Below, in pieces: positions 52,226 through 61,699 of a stretch of 61,782 nucleotides of DNA (position 1 is its first letter; each line of letters opens with the position of its first letter). The position numbers and the translations under genes are program-made. Source of the stretch: Oscillospiraceae bacterium (GTDB lineage Bacteria > Bacillota > Clostridia > Oscillospirales > Ruminococcaceae); assembly GCA_017436575.1 (NCBI GenBank), contig JAFSCU010000044.1, positions 1-61,782 on the forward strand. The letters are read 5' to 3'. The notes beneath the pieces were generated by a model. It had not been told where the DNA came from. It saw nothing but the letters and a program-made list of their open reading frames with translations, and searched no databases.

Positions 52226-53785
52226 TTATTTTGCGTAATCAACCGCACGGCTTTCTCTGATTACATTTACTTTAATCTGACCTGGGTAATCCAGCTCGTT
52301 TTCAATCTTGGCAACAATGTCGCGTGCCAGAATTACTATCTGGTCGTCATTTACTGCCTCTGGTTTAACCATGATTCTTACTTCACGGCCAGCCTGTACA
52401 GCATAGCTGTTTTCAACACCTGCAAAACTGTTGGAGATTTCTTCCAGTTTTTCAAGACGTTTGATGTAGTTTTCCAGGTTTTCTCTTCTAGCACCTGGGC
52501 GTGCAGCACTGATAGCATCAGCAGCCATTACGATAAATGCCAGCGGAGTCTGTGGTTCAACATCGTTATGATGTGCCTGGATTGCATGAATAACCGCAGG
52601 GGATTCTTTGTACTTTTTGGCCACTTCCACGCCGATGGAAACGTGTGTACCTTCGTATTCGTGGTCAAGACCTTTACCGATATCATGCAGCAGACCGGCA
52701 CGTTTTGCCTGTGCCACATCCATGCCCAGTTCGCCGGCAATAAGACCGGACAGGTAACTTACTTCCAGAGAGTGCTTCAGCACATTCTGGCCATAGCTGG
52801 TACGGTATTTCAGGCGACCGATAAGTTTAACCAGTTCAGGGTGCAGGCCGTGGATGCCGGCTTCCATAACTGCTCTTTCGCCTTCTTTTTTGATTGTGAT
52901 TTCCACATCTTTTTTGGCTTTTTCCACTGTTTCTTCAATTCTTGCAGGGTGGATACGACCATCGGAAATAAGTTTTTCCAGTGTCTGGCGGGCCACTTCC
53001 CTGCGCACAGGGTCAAAGCTGGAGATTGTGATTGCTTCAGGTGTGTCGTCAATGATTAAATCTACACCTGTTGCAGTTTCAAGTGCACGGATATTTCTGC
53101 CTTCACGGCCGATAATTCTGCCTTTCATTTCATCGCTTGGCAGCGGTACCACGCTAACCACGGCGTCTGCAGAATGGTCAACTGCACAGCGTGCAATAGT
53201 CTGTGTCAGCAGGTTTCTTGCCAGTTCTTCACTGTCTTCTTTCAACTGGTCTTCGTAAGCTGTGATTTTAACAGCTTTTTCATGGGTCAACTGTTCGTCA
53301 AGTCTCTGGAGAATCAGTGCCTTTGCAGCGTCCTGTGAAAGACCGGAAATTGTTTCCAGTTTTTCCAGCTGGCGCTGTTTCATCTGTTCAATTTCATCCA
53401 GACGGGCAGAAACCAGCAATTCTTTCTGCTTGATATCTGCTTCTTTCTTTTCAAGAGCATCAGTTTTCTTATCCAGATTTTCTTCTTTCTGGTTAAGTCT
53501 TCTTTCCTGGCGTGATACTTCGCCACGACGTTCTTTCAGCTCTTTTTCACCTTCAGCCTTCATTTTGTATATTTCATCTTTGGCTTCCAGCAGTGTTTCT
53601 TTTCTTTTCTGTTCAGCTGACTTGATAGCGTCATTGATAATTCTTACTGCTTCTTCTTCCGCACTGCCGATTTTTGCTTCGGCTTCTTTGCGTCTATGAG
53701 ATACACCCATGTTGAATGTAACAAACCCAACAATGGCTGATACAATGAGCACCACCAAGACAACAATCCATAATGGTAATGTCAT
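52226..53785 (-). CDS. rny: Ribonuclease Y
   Basis: 519 residues, the normal size. N-terminal membrane helix (~5-27), a long coiled coil rich in Glu/Lys (~30-190), KH domain with [38 protein letters not shown], and an HD domain with [15 protein letters not shown]. Membrane-bound endoribonuclease starting mRNA decay. Elsewhere it usually precedes ymdB in the same direction; here it is convergent with spoVS and isolated by a repeat-like region. GAGGAG ribosome site before the ATG. Confidence 0.96.
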   Translation of the reverse strand: MTLPLWIVVLVVLIVSAIVGFVTFNMGVSHRRKEAEAKIGSAEEEAVRIINDAIKSAEQKRKETLLEAKDEIYKMKAEGEKELKERRGEVSRQERRLNQKEENLDKKTDALEKKEADIKQKELLVSARLDEIEQMKQRQLEKLETISGLSQDAAKALILQRLDEQLTHEKAVKITAYEDQLKEDSEELARNLLTQTIARCAVDHSADAVVSVVPLPSDEMKGRIIGREGRNIRALETATGVDLIIDDTPEAITISSFDPVRREVARQTLEKLISDGRIHPARIEETVEKAKKDVEITIKKEGERAVMEAGIHGLHPELVKLIGRLKYRTSYGQNVLKHSLEVSYLSGLIAGELGMDVAQAKRAGLLHDIGKGLDHEYEGTHVSIGVEVAKKYKESPAVIHAIQAHHNDVEPQTPLAFIVMAADAISAARPGARRENLENYIKRLEKLEEISNSFAGVENSYAVQAGREVRIMVKPEAVNDDQIVILARDIVAKIENELDYPGQIKVNVIRESRAVDYAK

Positions 53786-53907
53786 AATGTGTTACTCCTC
53801 TAATAAATGAATTTGCGTTTTTTAATATAATTAAATTTTATATATGTTATATGATAATGGTACTTATTATATATAATACAAATTTAAAAATTATTATGCC
53901 ACTATAT

Positions 53908-53936
53908 ATTTTAAATCCCATTAAGCAAAATGTCAA
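53908..53936 (-). promoter_or_regulatory. rny promoter
   Basis: TTGACA (53936-53931) and TAAAAT (53913-53908) with 17-bp spacing; leader of ~115 nt to the ATG. Confidence 0.75.
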
Positions 53937-53991
53937 GGTTATATAGTCAACATTTTACTTGATAATAAAATAACAAATTGTATTTTATATA

Positions 53992-54020
53992 TTGACAACT
54001 GTATTCGAAAGTGGTAATAT
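53992..54020 (+). promoter_or_regulatory. thrS promoter
   Basis: Consensus TTGACA and TAATAT 17 bp apart, immediately before the T-box leader. Confidence 0.82.
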
Positions 54021-54027
54021 GAACTTA

Positions 54028-54249
54028 CAGCGTTGATACGGACAAGTTTTACAGGTATCGATTTTTCAGAGAGCCTTTGGTTGCTGCGAAAAGGCAAATC
54101 CACCTTTAAAATACCACCGTTGAGCCGGCATGGCGAACCGTGCCCGGGAAAGACCGTTATATCTTGCAAGAGTGGCAGTATATACTGCAATTCGGGTGGA
54201 ACCGTGGGGGATTTATACACCTCATCCCGTTTGGGATGGAGGTGCTTTT
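54028..54249 (+). promoter_or_regulatory. T-box leader of thrS
   Basis: Contains the T-box core GGGTGGAACCG at 54194-54204 and the stem I landmarks CAGAGAGCC and GGTTGCTGCGAAAAGGC at ~54068-54096. The candidate specifier is ACC (54114-54116), in accord with threonine. The leader ends in a terminator CACCTCATCCC/GGGATGGAGGTG (54218-54244) followed by CTTTTTTATTTTA. Uncharged tRNA-Thr binding would stabilise the antiterminator and switch on thrS. Confidence 0.93.
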
Positions 54250-54319
54250 TTATTTTATAGCACCAAAATTCCAAAATCTGTAAATAAAAGTAACTTAAAG
54301 AAACAGAAAGGGAAAAATT

Positions 54320-56221
54320 ATGATTAAAGTTACACTGAAAGACGGCTCTATCAAAGAGTTTGAAAACCCAATCAGCCTTGCCGAACTGGCAAAATCCATC
54401 AGCCCAAAACTTCTGGAAAAAGCAACAGCTGCAAAAGTAAATGGCGACATCAAAGACCTGAGAGACATCGTTGATGGCGACTGCGAAGTTGAAATCCTTT
54501 CCTTTGAAGACAAAGACGGCAAAAAAGCATTCTGGCATACAGCAAGCCATGTTATGGCACAGGCTATCCTGAAGTTTATCCCAGACGCTAAACTGACAAT
54601 CGGCCCTGCTATCGACAATGGTTTCTACTATGATATCGATACAGACGTAGTTATCGGCGAAGAACTGATTGCTAAAATTGAAGAAGAAATGCTGGCTATC
54701 GCCAAAGCAGGCAGCGAACTGAAACGCTATAACCTGCCTAAAGAAGAAGCTCTGGCAAAATTCCCAGGCAACGAATACAAACAGGAACTTATCAACGAAC
54801 TGCCAGAAGGCGAAGAAATCTCCTTCTATGAACAGGAAGGTTTTGTTGACCTGTGTGCAGGCCCACATCTTATGAACCTGAAACCTATCGGCGCAGTAAA
54901 AATTATGTCCGTTGCAGGCGCTTACTGGAGAGGCAACAGCGAAAACAAAATGCTGCAGCGTGTTTATGGTATTGCATTCCCTAAACAGAAAGAACTGGAT
55001 GAATACCTGAACAGACTGGAAGAAGCCAAAAAACGTGACCACAGAAAACTGGGTAAAGAACTCCGCCTGTTTGAAATGGCTGACGAAGGCCCTGGTTTCC
55101 CATTCTTCCTGCCAAACGGTATGATTGTTTACAACACACTGATGGATTACTGGAGAGAAATCCACAAACGTGAAGGTTATGTAGAAATTTCTACACCTAT
55201 TATCCTTAACCGTGCTCTTTGGGAACAGTCCGGCCACTGGGATCACTATAAAGAAAATATGTACTTCACAAAGATTGATGAAGGCGACTATGCTGTTAAA
55301 CCAATGAACTGCCCAGGCGGCATGCTGGTTTACAAAATGGAACCACATTCATACCGCGACCTGCCAATGCGTGTTGGTGAAATCGGTCTGGTACACAGAC
55401 ACGAACTTTCCGGTGCTCTCAATGGTCTGATGCGTGTAAGATGCTTCCACCAGGACGATGCTCATATCTTTATGACAAGAGAACAGATTCGTGACGAAAT
55501 CAAAGGCGTTGCAAGACTGTTTGACGAAGTATATGGCCTGTTTGGTCTTTCTTACCATGCAGAACTGTCCACAAGACCAGAAAACTCAATGGGTTCAGAC
55601 GAAGACTGGGAAATCGCAACAGAAGGTCTGCGCGGTGCTTTGGAAGAAATCGGTCTGCCTTACATCATCAATGAAGGCGACGGCGCATTCTACGGTCCAA
55701 AGATTGACTTCCATCTGAACGATGCTATCGGCAGAACATGGCAGTGTGGTACAATCCAGCTGGATATGCAGATGCCAGAAAGATTTGAACTGGAATACGT
55801 TGGTGCTGACGGCGAAAAACACCGCCCAGTTATGATCCACCGTGTTGCTTACGGTTCTATCGAACGTTTCATCGGTATCCTGATTGAACACTTTGCAGGC
55901 GCATTCCCAACATGGCTTGCTCCTGTACAGGCAGTTGTTATCCCTGTTTCTGAAGCACATAAAGAATATGCTTACGAAGTTCAGAAGAAACTGGACGCAG
56001 AAGGCATCCGTGTTAAAGTTGACGACAGAAACGAAAAAATGGGTTACAGAATCCGTGAAAACCAGCTGCAGAAAGTTCCTTACATGCTGGTTGTTGGTGA
56101 CAAAGAAATCGCTGACGGTGCTGTATCTGTTCGTGCAAGAAAAGAAAATCTGGACGGCGCAATGCCAGTTGCAGAATTCCTTGATTACATCAAAGCAGAA
56201 ATCAAAGAACGCAGACTGTAA
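54320..56221 (+). CDS. thrS: Threonyl-tRNA synthetase
   Basis: 633 residues. N-terminal TGS domain (~1-62), editing-type second domain with WHTASHVMAQA and later DLCAGPH (~73-220), class II catalytic core with RVGEIGLVHRHELSGALNGLMRVRCFHQDDAH (motif 2), PMNCPGGMLVYK and the zinc-binding Cys/His set, motif 3 around MIHRVAYGSIERFIGILIEH, and an anticodon-binding domain from ~530. Start chosen at ATG 54320 with AAAGGGA. Controlled by the T-box leader upstream. Codon use is strongly biased, as for highly expressed genes. Confidence 0.98.
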   Translation: MIKVTLKDGSIKEFENPISLAELAKSISPKLLEKATAAKVNGDIKDLRDIVDGDCEVEILSFEDKDGKKAFWHTASHVMAQAILKFIPDAKLTIGPAIDNGFYYDIDTDVVIGEELIAKIEEEMLAIAKAGSELKRYNLPKEEALAKFPGNEYKQELINELPEGEEISFYEQEGFVDLCAGPHLMNLKPIGAVKIMSVAGAYWRGNSENKMLQRVYGIAFPKQKELDEYLNRLEEAKKRDHRKLGKELRLFEMADEGPGFPFFLPNGMIVYNTLMDYWREIHKREGYVEISTPIILNRALWEQSGHWDHYKENMYFTKIDEGDYAVKPMNCPGGMLVYKMEPHSYRDLPMRVGEIGLVHRHELSGALNGLMRVRCFHQDDAHIFMTREQIRDEIKGVARLFDEVYGLFGLSYHAELSTRPENSMGSDEDWEIATEGLRGALEEIGLPYIINEGDGAFYGPKIDFHLNDAIGRTWQCGTIQLDMQMPERFELEYVGADGEKHRPVMIHRVAYGSIERFIGILIEHFAGAFPTWLAPVQAVVIPVSEAHKEYAYEVQKKLDAEGIRVKVDDRNEKMGYRIRENQLQKVPYMLVVGDKEIADGAVSVRARKENLDGAMPVAEFLDYIKAEIKERRL

Positions 56222-56241
56222 TACACATTATACAACAATCA

Positions 56242-56266
56242 ACTCCCCTGCTATATGCAGGGGAGT
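56242..56266 (+). terminator. thrS terminator
   Basis: ACTCCCCTGC and GCAGGGGAGT form a 10-bp stem followed by TTTTTATAT. Confidence 0.92.
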
Positions 56267-56348
56267 TTTTATATGCATTTCAAGTTGAAAAATAAATAAT
56301 ATAATGATAATATATTATTAATAAAATACGTATAAGCAGGAGAAAACT

Positions 56349-57044
56349 ATGAAAAAAATCGGTATGGTTGGCGGGCTCAGCTGGCAGTCAACAGTAGACT
56401 ATTACAGAATCGTAAACGAAGAATCAAATAACCGTATGGGCAACAAATCCACAGTGGAATCCATCATATATTCCACAGACCTGGAAAGAAAATACAATCT
56501 GGTTACCAGCGGTCAGCTGGATACACTGGCAGAAGAATTTATCGAAATAGCCCAGAGTCTTGAAAAAGCCGGTGCTGATGTGGTGATTATGTGTACAAAC
56601 ACAATGCACACGGTTTTCGACCAGATTCAGGCAGAAATCAACATTCCTATGATTCATATTGTTGATGCAACTGCACAGGCTATCAAAAAAGCTGGCAAAA
56701 GCAAAGTTGCCCTTTTAGGCACTACATTTACAATGACACAGCCTTTCTACAAAGCAAAACTGAAAGATGTTTATGGCATTGACACAGTAGTACCACAGCC
56801 TGAACAGATGGACGAAATTATGCGTGTTATTGAAGAAGAACTGACATTCAACATTATCAAGGATTCTTCCAGAGATTACTTTGTAAATGTTATCAAGGAA
56901 CTGAAAGAACAGGGTGCTGAAGGTGTTATTTTAGGCTGTACTGAAATCCAGATGCTTATCAAACAGAAAGACAGCCCTGTACCTGTTTTTGACTCTACAG
57001 AACTGCATGCATTGGCTGCACTGGATTTTGTAATGGGTGAATAA
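56349..57044 (+). CDS. Aspartate/glutamate racemase family protein (YgeA-like)
   Basis: 231 residues. IGMVGGLSWQSTVDYYRIVNE at the start, VIMCTNTMH with the first catalytic Cys and GVILGCTEIQ with the second are the family signature. Both cysteines being present supports PLP-independent racemase activity on aspartate or a broad set of amino acids. Preceded by GCAGGAG. Single-gene unit between two terminators. Confidence 0.92.
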   Translation: MKKIGMVGGLSWQSTVDYYRIVNEESNNRMGNKSTVESIIYSTDLERKYNLVTSGQLDTLAEEFIEIAQSLEKAGADVVIMCTNTMHTVFDQIQAEINIPMIHIVDATAQAIKKAGKSKVALLGTTFTMTQPFYKAKLKDVYGIDTVVPQPEQMDEIMRVIEEELTFNIIKDSSRDYFVNVIKELKEQGAEGVILGCTEIQMLIKQKDSPVPVFDSTELHALAALDFVMGE

Positions 57045-57054
57045 TTGCACAAAA

Positions 57055-57080
57055 AAGAGAGTATCGGCTGATACTCTCTT
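57055..57080. terminator. Bidirectional terminator
   Basis: AAGAGAGTATC-(4 nt)-GATACTCTCTT with A-run on the left and TTTAATTT on the right; ends the racemase gene (+) and the zinc-ribbon gene (-). Confidence 0.88.
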
Positions 57081-57096
57081 TTAATTTGTCAATATT

Positions 57097-57729
57097 TTAC
57101 CAGTACATAAGTGCTGTCATCATAATGCCCATGCTGAAAACAATGCCCATAACAATACCAAAAGCAATAAAAATCATTGTTGCTCTGGCAAATGAGCGTT
57201 TGTTGGCATTTTCCTGCTGCACAAAACCCAGATAAATCAGGTAAATAAGGCCTATTACAGGAATTCCGGAAATCAGCATCATCCACACAAAGTCTGTGGT
57301 TGACAGTGTCTGGTCTTCCCTCACCTGCTGTGGCTGTGACACAAGTGCAGCATATTCATACTGTCTGTCTTCCGCAGTCTGTGAATGTTCATACATTGGG
57401 TGAACAGGCGCATTGGCACTGTATTCTGACTGACCAGGCTGTGTGATGTCTTCCAACTCAAGAGAAACCTGTTCATTTTCATCTGTTTTCAAGGAATATT
57501 CAACATTATTTGTATTTACATCAGTTTCTGTGGTATAATCTTCTACAGGGCTGATACCTGTAAGGTCACCTTCCAGCTGGCTGATAGTGGAATCAAGTTC
57601 CGTTATATCAACCTGTTCAAGCTGTGGGACTGGCTGTGACATTCTTTCAATTTCTGCTTTTGGCAGTCCGCAACCACCGCAGAAATTTGCTGTCCGGCTG
57701 ACCGGACGTCCGCATCTTGGACAAAACAT
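57097..57729 (-). CDS. Zinc-ribbon membrane protein of unknown function
   Basis: 210 residues from the ATG at 57729, nine nt after AAAGGAG. The N-terminus FCPRCGRPVSRTANFCGGCG is a CxxC...CxxC zinc ribbon. A ~110-residue acidic, low-complexity linker follows, then two C-terminal membrane helices (~140-165 and ~180-205, with MIFIAFGIVMGIVFSMGIMMTAL). Such ribbon-linker-membrane proteins are widespread in Firmicutes without defined role. The helix pair resembles YckC/DUF4870-like small membrane modules only loosely. Confidence 0.75.
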   Translation of the reverse strand: MFCPRCGRPVSRTANFCGGCGLPKAEIERMSQPVPQLEQVDITELDSTISQLEGDLTGISPVEDYTTETDVNTNNVEYSLKTDENEQVSLELEDITQPGQSEYSANAPVHPMYEHSQTAEDRQYEYAALVSQPQQVREDQTLSTTDFVWMMLISGIPVIGLIYLIYLGFVQQENANKRSFARATMIFIAFGIVMGIVFSMGIMMTALMYW

Positions 57730-57844
57730 ACATATCATCTCCTTTATCATAAATGAATTTTAACACATATATGTGAAAAAATAAAGTTATTTAATCTATC
57801 AAACAGACAATTTTACAATTATTTTTACAGAAAGTGAGTAATTT

Positions 57845-59077
57845 ATGCTTACAAAAACTATGTTGGCCGCAGTTGATACCGGCGAATACAATATTGATGA
57901 CTCCATAAAGGAACTGGCCGCTTTATGCGAAGCAGCCGACCTGGATGTTGCTTTCAGCGTTGTGCAGAGAAGAGACAATCCCGAAAACAAATATTATCTT
58001 GGCGAAGGCAAGCTGGAGGAAGCAAAACAGCTGGCACAGGCCAATGAAATAGAGTTGTGTGTGTTTGACTGTGAACTGACAGGCAGCCAGATAAGAAATA
58101 TTTCTGATTATCTGGAAATAGAAGTTATAGACCGCACTATGCTGATTCTGGAAATATTTTCACGCCGTGCAACCACCAGCGAAGGCAAACTGCAGACAGA
58201 ACTGGCTTTGCTGAAATACCGTCTGCCAAGACTTTCAGGGGTGGGTGTGTCAATGTCCCGTCAGGGTGGCGGTGGCGGTGGCGGCGGTGGTGCCCGCCGT
58301 GGTGGCGGTGAAACCAAACTGGAACTGGACCGCCGTTATATCCAGGGCCGCATAGACCTGATTAAACAAAAACTTGCCCAGGTAGAAAAACGCCGTGATA
58401 TTCTGAATAATCAGCGTAAGAAAAACGATGTACCTATTGTAGCACTGACAGGCTACACCAACGTAGGCAAATCCAGTCTGCTGAACGCACTTACCGGCAG
58501 CGAGATTTTTGAAAAAGATATGCTGTTTGCCACACTGGACCCAACTGCCCGCAAATTGATACTGCCAAGCGGACAGACAGCTATACTGGTAGACACTGTT
58601 GGTTTTGTAAGCAGGCTGCCACATAAACTTGTAGAAGCATTCAAATCCACTCTGGAACAGGCAAAATATGCCGATATTATTCTTAATGTATGTGATATTG
58701 CCAGCGAAGACAGGGATTTGCAATTACAGGTAACGCAGGAAGTTCTGGCTGAAATAGGCTGTGAAATGGAAAATGTTATCACAGTTTACAACAAATACGA
58801 CAAAGAGCACGATATGCCTGCCCCACCAACTGCTGTGGTAACCAGTGCAAAAAGCGGATACGGTCTGAACAATCTGCTGAATCGCATTGATGATATGCTG
58901 GCAGCCAGAATGGCAGACCTGAACCTGATGCTGCCATACAGCCAGACAGGTCTTATCAATACTATCAGAGAAAACGGCCGTGTTGACAGCGAAGAATACA
59001 CTGCAGATGGCATTGCCGTAAAAGGTAAAATTGACAAAAAGTTTTTATATATTTTCAACAGCTATCAGGTAAAATAG
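57845..59077 (+). CDS. hflX: GTPase HflX
   Basis: 410 residues. HflX N-terminal domain (~1-190) includes the Gly-rich loop (SRQ then nine Gly, ARRGGGETKLELDRR at ~140-164). The G domain follows: G1 GYTNVGKSS (~203-211), G2 region FATLDPTAR, G3 VDTVGF, G4 YNKYD in place of NKxD, G5 SAKSG. HflX splits or rescues stalled ribosomes. Length normal. Ribosome site GAAAGTGAG. Standalone gene. Confidence 0.95.
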   Translation: MLTKTMLAAVDTGEYNIDDSIKELAALCEAADLDVAFSVVQRRDNPENKYYLGEGKLEEAKQLAQANEIELCVFDCELTGSQIRNISDYLEIEVIDRTMLILEIFSRRATTSEGKLQTELALLKYRLPRLSGVGVSMSRQGGGGGGGGGARRGGGETKLELDRRYIQGRIDLIKQKLAQVEKRRDILNNQRKKNDVPIVALTGYTNVGKSSLLNALTGSEIFEKDMLFATLDPTARKLILPSGQTAILVDTVGFVSRLPHKLVEAFKSTLEQAKYADIILNVCDIASEDRDLQLQVTQEVLAEIGCEMENVITVYNKYDKEHDMPAPPTAVVTSAKSGYGLNNLLNRIDDMLAARMADLNLMLPYSQTGLINTIRENGRVDSEEYTADGIAVKGKIDKKFLYIFNSYQVK

Positions 59078-59117
59078 TTGAAAATTATGTATTATTTAAC
59101 AAAGTTTCATTTTTCAC

Positions 59118-59146
59118 TTTACAAACATTAAATATATCTATATAAT
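59118..59146 (+). promoter_or_regulatory. Promoter of the Lrp/AsnC gene
   Basis: TTTACA and TATAAT with 17-bp spacing; leader of ~80 nt. Confidence 0.78.
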
Positions 59147-59232
59147 GTTAATCGTATTTATAACTTATTAAATAAAAGAATTTATTGTTTAAATTTTTAA
59201 AAAATAACAAAAATTCTTTGAGGGGGAGAAAA

Positions 59233-59661
59233 ATGGACGCTATCGATAAGAAGATACTGGAACTTCTGCAGGACAACGGCAGAATGACTGTAAAAGAAAT
59301 TACACAGACTATTTCACTTACTGCACCGGCTGTAAGCGAAAGAATCAAAAGACTGGAAAAAGATGGCGTTATCGAAGGCTACACAGCTATCGTTAACCCA
59401 CGCAAAATGGGTAGAACTGTACATGCCATCATCAATGTTTCTGTTCTGCCAGGCGACACAGAAAAACTGCTGAACCTGGTAAATAACGAACCAATGGTAA
59501 TTGAATGCCACCATGTAACAGGTGCATACAGCTATCTGGTAAAAGTTGATGCAACAGAAATCAATGAACTGGAAAAACTTATTATGAAATTCCAGAAAAT
59601 GGGCGAAACATCTACACAGATTATCCTGTCCACACCTATTGCTCGCAAAGCAATACTGTAA
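59233..59661 (+). CDS. Lrp/AsnC-family transcriptional regulator
   Basis: 142 residues from the ATG at 59233 after GAGGGGGAG; an upstream extension is unsupported. DAIDKKILELLQDNGRMTVKEITQTISLTAPAVSERIKRLEKDGVIEGYTAIVNP is the standard AsnC HTH, followed by the RAM effector domain (VLPGDTEKLLNLVNNEPMVIECHHVTGAYSYLVKV). Probably senses an amino acid; targets unknown. Monocistronic. Confidence 0.95.
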   Translation: MDAIDKKILELLQDNGRMTVKEITQTISLTAPAVSERIKRLEKDGVIEGYTAIVNPRKMGRTVHAIINVSVLPGDTEKLLNLVNNEPMVIECHHVTGAYSYLVKVDATEINELEKLIMKFQKMGETSTQIILSTPIARKAIL

Positions 59662-59700
59662 TTTCATCAGCGAATCCTTATAGTTAAATACACTTAAAGA

Positions 59701-59722
59701 GACACCGTGGGTGTCTTTTTTT
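59701..59722 (+). terminator. Terminator of the Lrp/AsnC gene
   Basis: GACACC-GTG-GGTGTC followed by eight T residues. Confidence 0.9.
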
Positions 59723-59739
59723 TGTTTTTGCAAACGAAA

Positions 59740-59765
59740 AACACCTGCACAACTGCACAGGTGTT
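59740..59765 (-). terminator. Terminator of the GT2/small-protein pair
   Basis: AACACCTG and CAGGTGTT pair; TTTCGTTTG follows on the minus strand. It ends the transcript of the genes at 59783-60994. Confidence 0.8.
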
Positions 59766-59782
59766 TACCACTTGTTATATTA

Positions 59783-59995
59783 TTAATTAATTTTACAATT
59801 CGTTAATATACTTAGCTGTTCCATAACGCTATGGGCCTCTTCCCTGGTATCGTATCGGCCTATAACAATCACAGGCATATCATCACAATGGACCTGTATA
59901 GCAAATTTACTGCCGTCGGCTTTCATAGTGATTTTCTGCACATTGTGTGGCAGCTTTTTGAAATTATGGTTTGTGTTTAAAACTCTTTTCAGCAT
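59783..59995 (-). CDS. Small hypothetical protein (~70 aa)
   Basis: Starts at ATG 59995 (a GTG six nt earlier is also possible) almost directly after the GT2 stop. The product MLKRVLNTNHNFKKLPHNVQ continues as a small alpha/beta unit with FAIQVHCDDMPVIVIGRYDTREEAHSVMEQLSI, which suggests a compact domain with a strand-strand-helix pattern as in SPOR-like repeats. No family recognised. Co-transcribed with the glycosyltransferase and followed by a terminator, which supports it as real. Confidence 0.6.
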   Translation of the reverse strand: MLKRVLNTNHNFKKLPHNVQKITMKADGSKFAIQVHCDDMPVIVIGRYDTREEAHSVMEQLSILTNCKIN

Positions 59996-60001
59996 AGGCA
60001 C

Positions 60002-60994
60002 CTACTTGATTTTAAGAAATCTTTTCACACGGTAGTCAACGTATGTAAAACAGGTGATGAACATTTTCCATTCAATCCACAGATAATTCGGGATATTTTT
60101 GAAACGGAATTTTGGTTTGTTAATATCTTTTCTCATTCTGAAAGCATTTTTTGTGCCTTCAATCAGCTCCTTGTCAAAACCATTGTGGCGGAACATAAGA
60201 TACTTTGGCAGAAAACCAATAAGAATAAACGGCATATTGATAATCAGCTGCAGCAGTGGCTGATTTTTCCACAGCAGCAAAGCAGTGTTCTGGCCGGATT
60301 TGATAGCCTTGAAGGCGTTATATCTGCCGCCGGTAGTTGCTGAACAAATATGGTAAACTATTGCTTTGGGGTTGAATATGTTTTTATAGCCGTGAATATT
60401 GCCTCTCCAGCCCAGGTCCACATCTTCGCCATAGGCAAAAAATGCCTCTTCAAAATAGCCTATTTCATCCAGAATACTTCTTCTGTAAAGGGCTGCGCCG
60501 CCACAGGCTGAAAAAATGCGTTCCTGTTTCTGATATCTTTCTTTTGAAAGACCATCGCCACGTTTGCAGGTCCAACCAAACAGTGGTACATAGTCCCCCG
60601 CATCATCAGTAAGGTCACGGTTAAAATGCTGAATCATGTGACTGCCAACTGAGAAGATTTTCGGGTCAGAGTCTGCCACTCTTACCAGTTCTGCCAACCA
60701 GTCCGGCTGTGCAAAAGCGTCGTTGTTGAACATTACAACATATTCAGCCTGGCTCATTCTTATGCCCTGATTAACAGCCGGTGCAAAACCCAGATTTTCT
60801 TCATTTACAATAACATGCAGATTTTTAAATCTGGTCTGGCACTCCCTGATAATGTCCATAGAGCTGTCAGTGCTGGCATTTTCTATAACAATAATTTCAT
60901 ATTCATCGTCAAAATTCTGATTGATACAGCTGTCTATACAGTCTTTCAGCCATTTTTCACCATTGAGATTAGGAAAGATAATACTTGCTTTCAT
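60002..60994 (-). CDS. GT2-family glycosyltransferase (rhamnosyltransferase-like)
   Basis: 330 residues. KASIIFPNLNGEKWLKDCIDSCINQNFDDEYEIIVIENASTDSS, NLGFAPAVNQGI, VMFNNDAFAQPDW and FFAYGEDVDLGWRGNIHGYKN are the motifs of the rhamnosyltransferase-like GT2 subgroup. It lies outside the island, 16 kb from the glycan operon, and may serve a core surface glycan conserved in the species. Own promoter upstream. Confidence 0.9.
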   Translation of the reverse strand: MKASIIFPNLNGEKWLKDCIDSCINQNFDDEYEIIVIENASTDSSMDIIRECQTRFKNLHVIVNEENLGFAPAVNQGIRMSQAEYVVMFNNDAFAQPDWLAELVRVADSDPKIFSVGSHMIQHFNRDLTDDAGDYVPLFGWTCKRGDGLSKERYQKQERIFSACGGAALYRRSILDEIGYFEEAFFAYGEDVDLGWRGNIHGYKNIFNPKAIVYHICSATTGGRYNAFKAIKSGQNTALLLWKNQPLLQLIINMPFILIGFLPKYLMFRHNGFDKELIEGTKNAFRMRKDINKPKFRFKNIPNYLWIEWKMFITCFTYVDYRVKRFLKIK

Positions 60995-61035
60995 ATTTAC
61001 CTCTTTTATACAGTTTATACTGTCTTATCTAATTA

Positions 61036-61064
61036 ATTATAAAATATATTCCAATAATCGTCAA
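61036..61064 (-). promoter_or_regulatory. Promoter of the GT2 gene
   Basis: TTGACG (61064-61059) and TATAAT (61041-61036) with 17-bp spacing. Confidence 0.78.
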
Positions 61065-61080
61065 TGATATGGCAAATAAA

Positions 61081-61103
61081 AAAAGCCGTGAAACACGGCT
61101 TTT
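61081..61103. terminator. ridA terminator
   Basis: AAAAGCCGTG-AAA-CACGGCTTTT, perfect 10-bp stem; A/T-runs on both sides. Confidence 0.92.
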
Positions 61104-61117
61104 TCTACGGAATATAA

Positions 61118-61498
61118 TTATTCTTTGTAAGCGATAGCTTCGATTTCCAGTTTAGCACCCTTTGGTACTGCAGCTACCTGGAAAGCAGAACGTGCTGGGA
61201 ATGCACCTTCAAAGAATGTTGCGTAAACTTCGTTCATTGCTGCGAAGTCAGCAATGTCAGCCAGCAGAACTGTTGTTTTAACAACGTCAGCCATTGAGTA
61301 GCCTTCGCTTTCAAGGATGGATTTGATATTTGTCAGGGACTGTCTTGCCTGATCTTTGATATCATCTGATGGGAAGTTACCTGTTGCTGGGTCTACTGGA
61401 AGCTGGCCAGAAACATAGATTGTTTTTTCTGTTTTGATAGCCTGTGAGTATGGGCCGATAGCTGCTGGAGCGTTTTCGCTGTAAACTACTTTTTTCAT
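61118..61498 (-). CDS. ridA: RidA family enamine/imine deaminase
   Basis: 126 residues from ATG 61498 (AAAGGA upstream). KKVVYSENAPAAIGPYSQAIKTEKTIYVSGQLPVDPATGNFPSD, IKSILESEGYSMADVVKTTVLLADI and FPARSAFQVAAVPKGAKLEIEAIAYKE are classic RidA sequence, with the catalytic Arg in ARSAFQV. It hydrolyses reactive enamines from PLP enzymes. A GCACC/GGTGC small hairpin lies in its leader. Confidence 0.95.
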   Translation of the reverse strand: MKKVVYSENAPAAIGPYSQAIKTEKTIYVSGQLPVDPATGNFPSDDIKDQARQSLTNIKSILESEGYSMADVVKTTVLLADIADFAAMNEVYATFFEGAFPARSAFQVAAVPKGAKLEIEAIAYKE

Positions 61499-61553
61499 TG
61501 TAATCAAATCCTTTCGTTTTTCAACACCTTTTGTGGTGCTTCTTTACTATTAC

Positions 61554-61582
61554 AGTATACCATTTTTGTAAAGCTTTTTCAA
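61554..61582 (-). promoter_or_regulatory. ridA promoter
   Basis: TTGAAA (61582-61577) and TATACT (61559-61554) with 17-bp spacing. Confidence 0.78.
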
Positions 61583-61608
61583 TAGATTTTATAATTATAT
61601 AAATAAAA

Positions 61609-61630
61609 ACGCACCCGGTAGCGGGTGCGT
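61609..61630 (-). terminator. Terminator of the partial gene at the right edge
   Basis: ACGCACCCG-(4 nt)-CGGGTGCGT followed by TTTTTATTT on the minus strand. Confidence 0.88.
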
Positions 61631-61699
61631 ATTACTTATGTTAATCTATCGTTCAAATGATTAATTTATAAGTTTTTAATTTTTAATCGACTGATTAAA

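Noticed and set aside
53939-55348. 469-codon open frame on the minus strand opposite thrS
   Set aside because: It lies antisense to the well-conserved thrS and T-box leader. Its length is a by-product of the strong codon bias of thrS; the product is low-complexity and Phe/Cys-rich with no ribosome site.
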